A stretch of DNA of 64,000 nucleotides from Synechocystis sp. LKSZ1 (GTDB taxonomy: Bacteria; Cyanobacteriota; Cyanobacteriia; Cyanobacteriales; Microcystaceae), in NCBI RefSeq assembly GCF_040436315.1, contig NZ_AP031572.1:930001-994000 (forward strand), in the 5' to 3' direction. This document shows, in pieces, positions 62,677-64,000 of this stretch (within the stretch, counting starts at the first letter, position 1; each line of letters starts with the position of its first letter). The position numbers and the translations under genes were made by a program. A model generated the notes under the pieces. The model searched no databases. It saw only the letters and a program-made list of their open reading frames with translations, and had not been told where the DNA came from.

Positions 62677-63741
62677 ATGACAACTGGTTATCTCAAAGGA
62701 CAAAGAAGTTATCTCGAACCTATCCGCATCGGCGTGATCGGCGTGGGCAATATGGGTCAGCACCACACCCGCGTTTTGAGCTTGATGAAGGATGTTGAAT
62801 TTGTCGGTATTGCCGATGTCAATGTCGAGCGAGGCCTAGACACGGCCAGTAAATACCGGGTTAAGTTTTTTGAACGTTACCAAGATATGTTGCCCTTTGT
62901 GGATGCCGTCTGCGTAGCGGTGCCCACCCGACTCCACCACAGCGTTGGCATGGCCTGTCTCCAGGCAGGGGTACATACGCTGATCGAAAAACCGATTGCC
63001 GCCAGTATTGCCGAAGCGGAATCCTTAGTGAATGCAGCGGCGGAATCCCACTGTATTCTGCAAGTGGGCCATATTGAGCGGTTTAACCCGGCCTTTCAAG
63101 AATTAAGCAAAGTCCTCAAAACGGAAGAACTTTTGGCCGTTGAGGCCCACCGCATGAGCCCTTATTCCCAACGGGCCAACGATGTATCTGTGGTGTTGGA
63201 TCTGATGATTCATGACATTGACCTGCTCCAGGAATTGGTGGGGGCTCCCGTGGTGAAACTGACCGCCAGCGGCAGTCGGGCCTCCGGTTCAGGTTATCTG
63301 GATTACGTGACCGCCACCCTGGGCTTTGCCTCCGGCATTGTGGCCACCCTGACCGCTAGCAAAGTGACCCACCGCAAGATCCGTCGCATTGCGGCCCACT
63401 GTAAAAATTCCCTCACGGAGGCGGATTTCCTCAACAACGAGATCCTGATCCATCGTCAAACCACCGCCAACTGTACAACCGATTATGGCCAAGTCCTCTA
63501 CCGCCAAGATGGCCTGATTGAGAAGGTTTACACCAGCAATATTGAACCCTTGCACGCCGAGCTAGAACACTTTGTCTATTGTGTCCGGGGCGGCGACCAG
63601 CCTTCCGTTGGCGGCGAACAGGCCCTCAAGGCCCTGCGCATTGCCAGTCTAATCGAACAAATGGCCCTCGATGGCCAGGTTTGGCATTCCTCCGAATTAG
63701 AATCCCTTAATCCAGTCTTGGCCCTTGGCCTGGGGGCCTAG
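62677..63741 (+). CDS. Gfo/Idh/MocA family oxidoreductase
   Basis: A 354-residue NAD(P)-dependent dehydrogenase. The N-terminal Rossmann loop is GVIGVGNMGQHHTRVL (about residues 19-34). HTLIEKPIA carries the EKP motif with the catalytic lysine. The C-terminal substrate domain has MIHDIDLLQELVG with the conserved HD pair. The next gene, a convergent sugar nucleotidyltransferase, suggests a nucleotide-sugar substrate, but this is weak. Its stop overlaps that gene's stop. Confidence 0.9.
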   Translation: MTTGYLKGQRSYLEPIRIGVIGVGNMGQHHTRVLSLMKDVEFVGIADVNVERGLDTASKYRVKFFERYQDMLPFVDAVCVAVPTRLHHSVGMACLQAGVHTLIEKPIAASIAEAESLVNAAAESHCILQVGHIERFNPAFQELSKVLKTEELLAVEAHRMSPYSQRANDVSVVLDLMIHDIDLLQELVGAPVVKLTASGSRASGSGYLDYVTATLGFASGIVATLTASKVTHRKIRRIAAHCKNSLTEADFLNNEILIHRQTTANCTTDYGQVLYRQDGLIEKVYTSNIEPLHAELEHFVYCVRGGDQPSVGGEQALKALRIASLIEQMALDGQVWHSSELESLNPVLALGLGA

Positions 63742-64000
63742 ACCAACTCAATTTGGGAATCGTCCCCCACCAGAAAGCGCAGGGCCCGGGGTTGACCTGG
63801 GGCCAAACTCAGGCGAGCCCGTTGACCGATCACGCTGTCCACGATCCGCTGTTGTACCCCGAGAATCTGGGCCCCCGGCAAAATAACGCTGTGCTCTAGA
63901 TCCGCATCCTGGATAATGGCTTCATCGGCAATACTGCTGTAGGGGCCAATAAACGAATTTTCGATCCGACAGTTTTCGCCAATGATTACCGGCCCTCGCA
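63738..64000 (-). CDS. long-form glucose-1-phosphate thymidylyltransferase, C-terminal part
   Basis: Cut by the window edge; the last 87 codons are visible. The text is a left-handed beta-helix (VIIGENCRIENSFIGPYSSI, SVILPGAQIL), ending in ALRFLVGDDSQIELV. That ending is characteristic of the long RfbA/RmlA-type nucleotidyltransferases of about 355 residues. The catalytic N-terminal domain lies beyond the window, so the sugar and nucleotide are inferred. Confidence 0.8.
   Translation of the reverse strand, partial: RGPVIIGENCRIENSFIGPYSSIADEAIIQDADLEHSVILPGAQILGVQQRIVDSVIGQRARLSLAPGQPRALRFLVGDDSQIELV

Overview
The window looks like chromosomal DNA of a beta-cyanobacterium, probably unicellular. 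It carries the thylakoid-type Na+/H+ antiporter NhaS3, the bicarbonate transporter SbtA with its PII-like partner SbtB, the PSII assembly protein Psb34, the NrtABCD nitrate transporter, GlbN haemoglobin with all three characteristic histidines, and small RNAs of cyanobacterial type. No tRNA or rRNA gene was seen. Most of the window is densely packed with short operons and many 1-20 bp overlaps. Composition is uniform (rich in GGCC/CAGG words) except at nrtA1 and at about 50.4-52.4 kb.

Layout. 0-5 kb: dapA (partial) and asd, then tig-clpP-clpX. 5-8 kb: an inactive/active pair of M16 peptidases and a probable 6S RNA. 8-12 kb: a Crp/Fnr regulator divergent from a quinol nitric oxide reductase (norB) across a perfect 16-bp palindrome, followed by glbN. 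This reads as a nitrosative-stress module. 12-17.5 kb: a TrmJ-like methyltransferase, a class A beta-lactamase-fold protein, an aldo/keto reductase with a ferredoxin tail, a bifunctional nuclease and a secreted Ig-like protein. 17.5-21.3 kb: a molybdenum-cofactor operon moeA-moaA-moaC/mobA-moaD-moaE. 21.3-28.7 kb: nitrate transport genes with two nrtA copies, each behind a near-identical structured leader, then nrtB, nrtC and nrtD. 28.8-35.3 kb: recA, ssb, a long nucleotidyltransferase/phosphomannomutase-like protein, a VWA protein and a permease. 35.3-43.4 kb: cimA and assorted genes, bracketed by two Yfr2-like small RNAs. 43.4-48.7 kb: cbiD, nhaS3, sbtB, sbtA and a Tat-exported beta-carbonic anhydrase, which together form an inorganic-carbon uptake region. 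49-50.3 kb: ruvB.

50.26-52.46 kb is the only clearly accessory stretch. It holds a glycosyltransferase remnant, three repeats at exact 40-bp spacing, a PH-like membrane protein, two 88-bp attC-like sites, a frameshifted secreted micro-protein and a HicBA toxin-antitoxin pair. I read it as a small integron-cassette-like array without an integrase in view.

52.5-64 kb returns to core genes: an RND pump without adaptor, an HD-GYP response regulator, nth, rseP, psb34, a TPR protein, an IscA-type carrier, a nitrilase, argG, a Gfo/Idh/MocA oxidoreductase and the end of a long-form sugar nucleotidyltransferase.

Functionally, nitrate uptake (Nrt), molybdenum cofactor (needed by nitrate reductase) and NO detoxification (NorB, GlbN, regulator) lie within 20 kb of each other, although nirA and narB are absent. 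Na+-dependent bicarbonate uptake (SbtA), its regulator (SbtB), a Na+ extruder (NhaS3) and a periplasmic carbonic anhydrase form a second coherent group.
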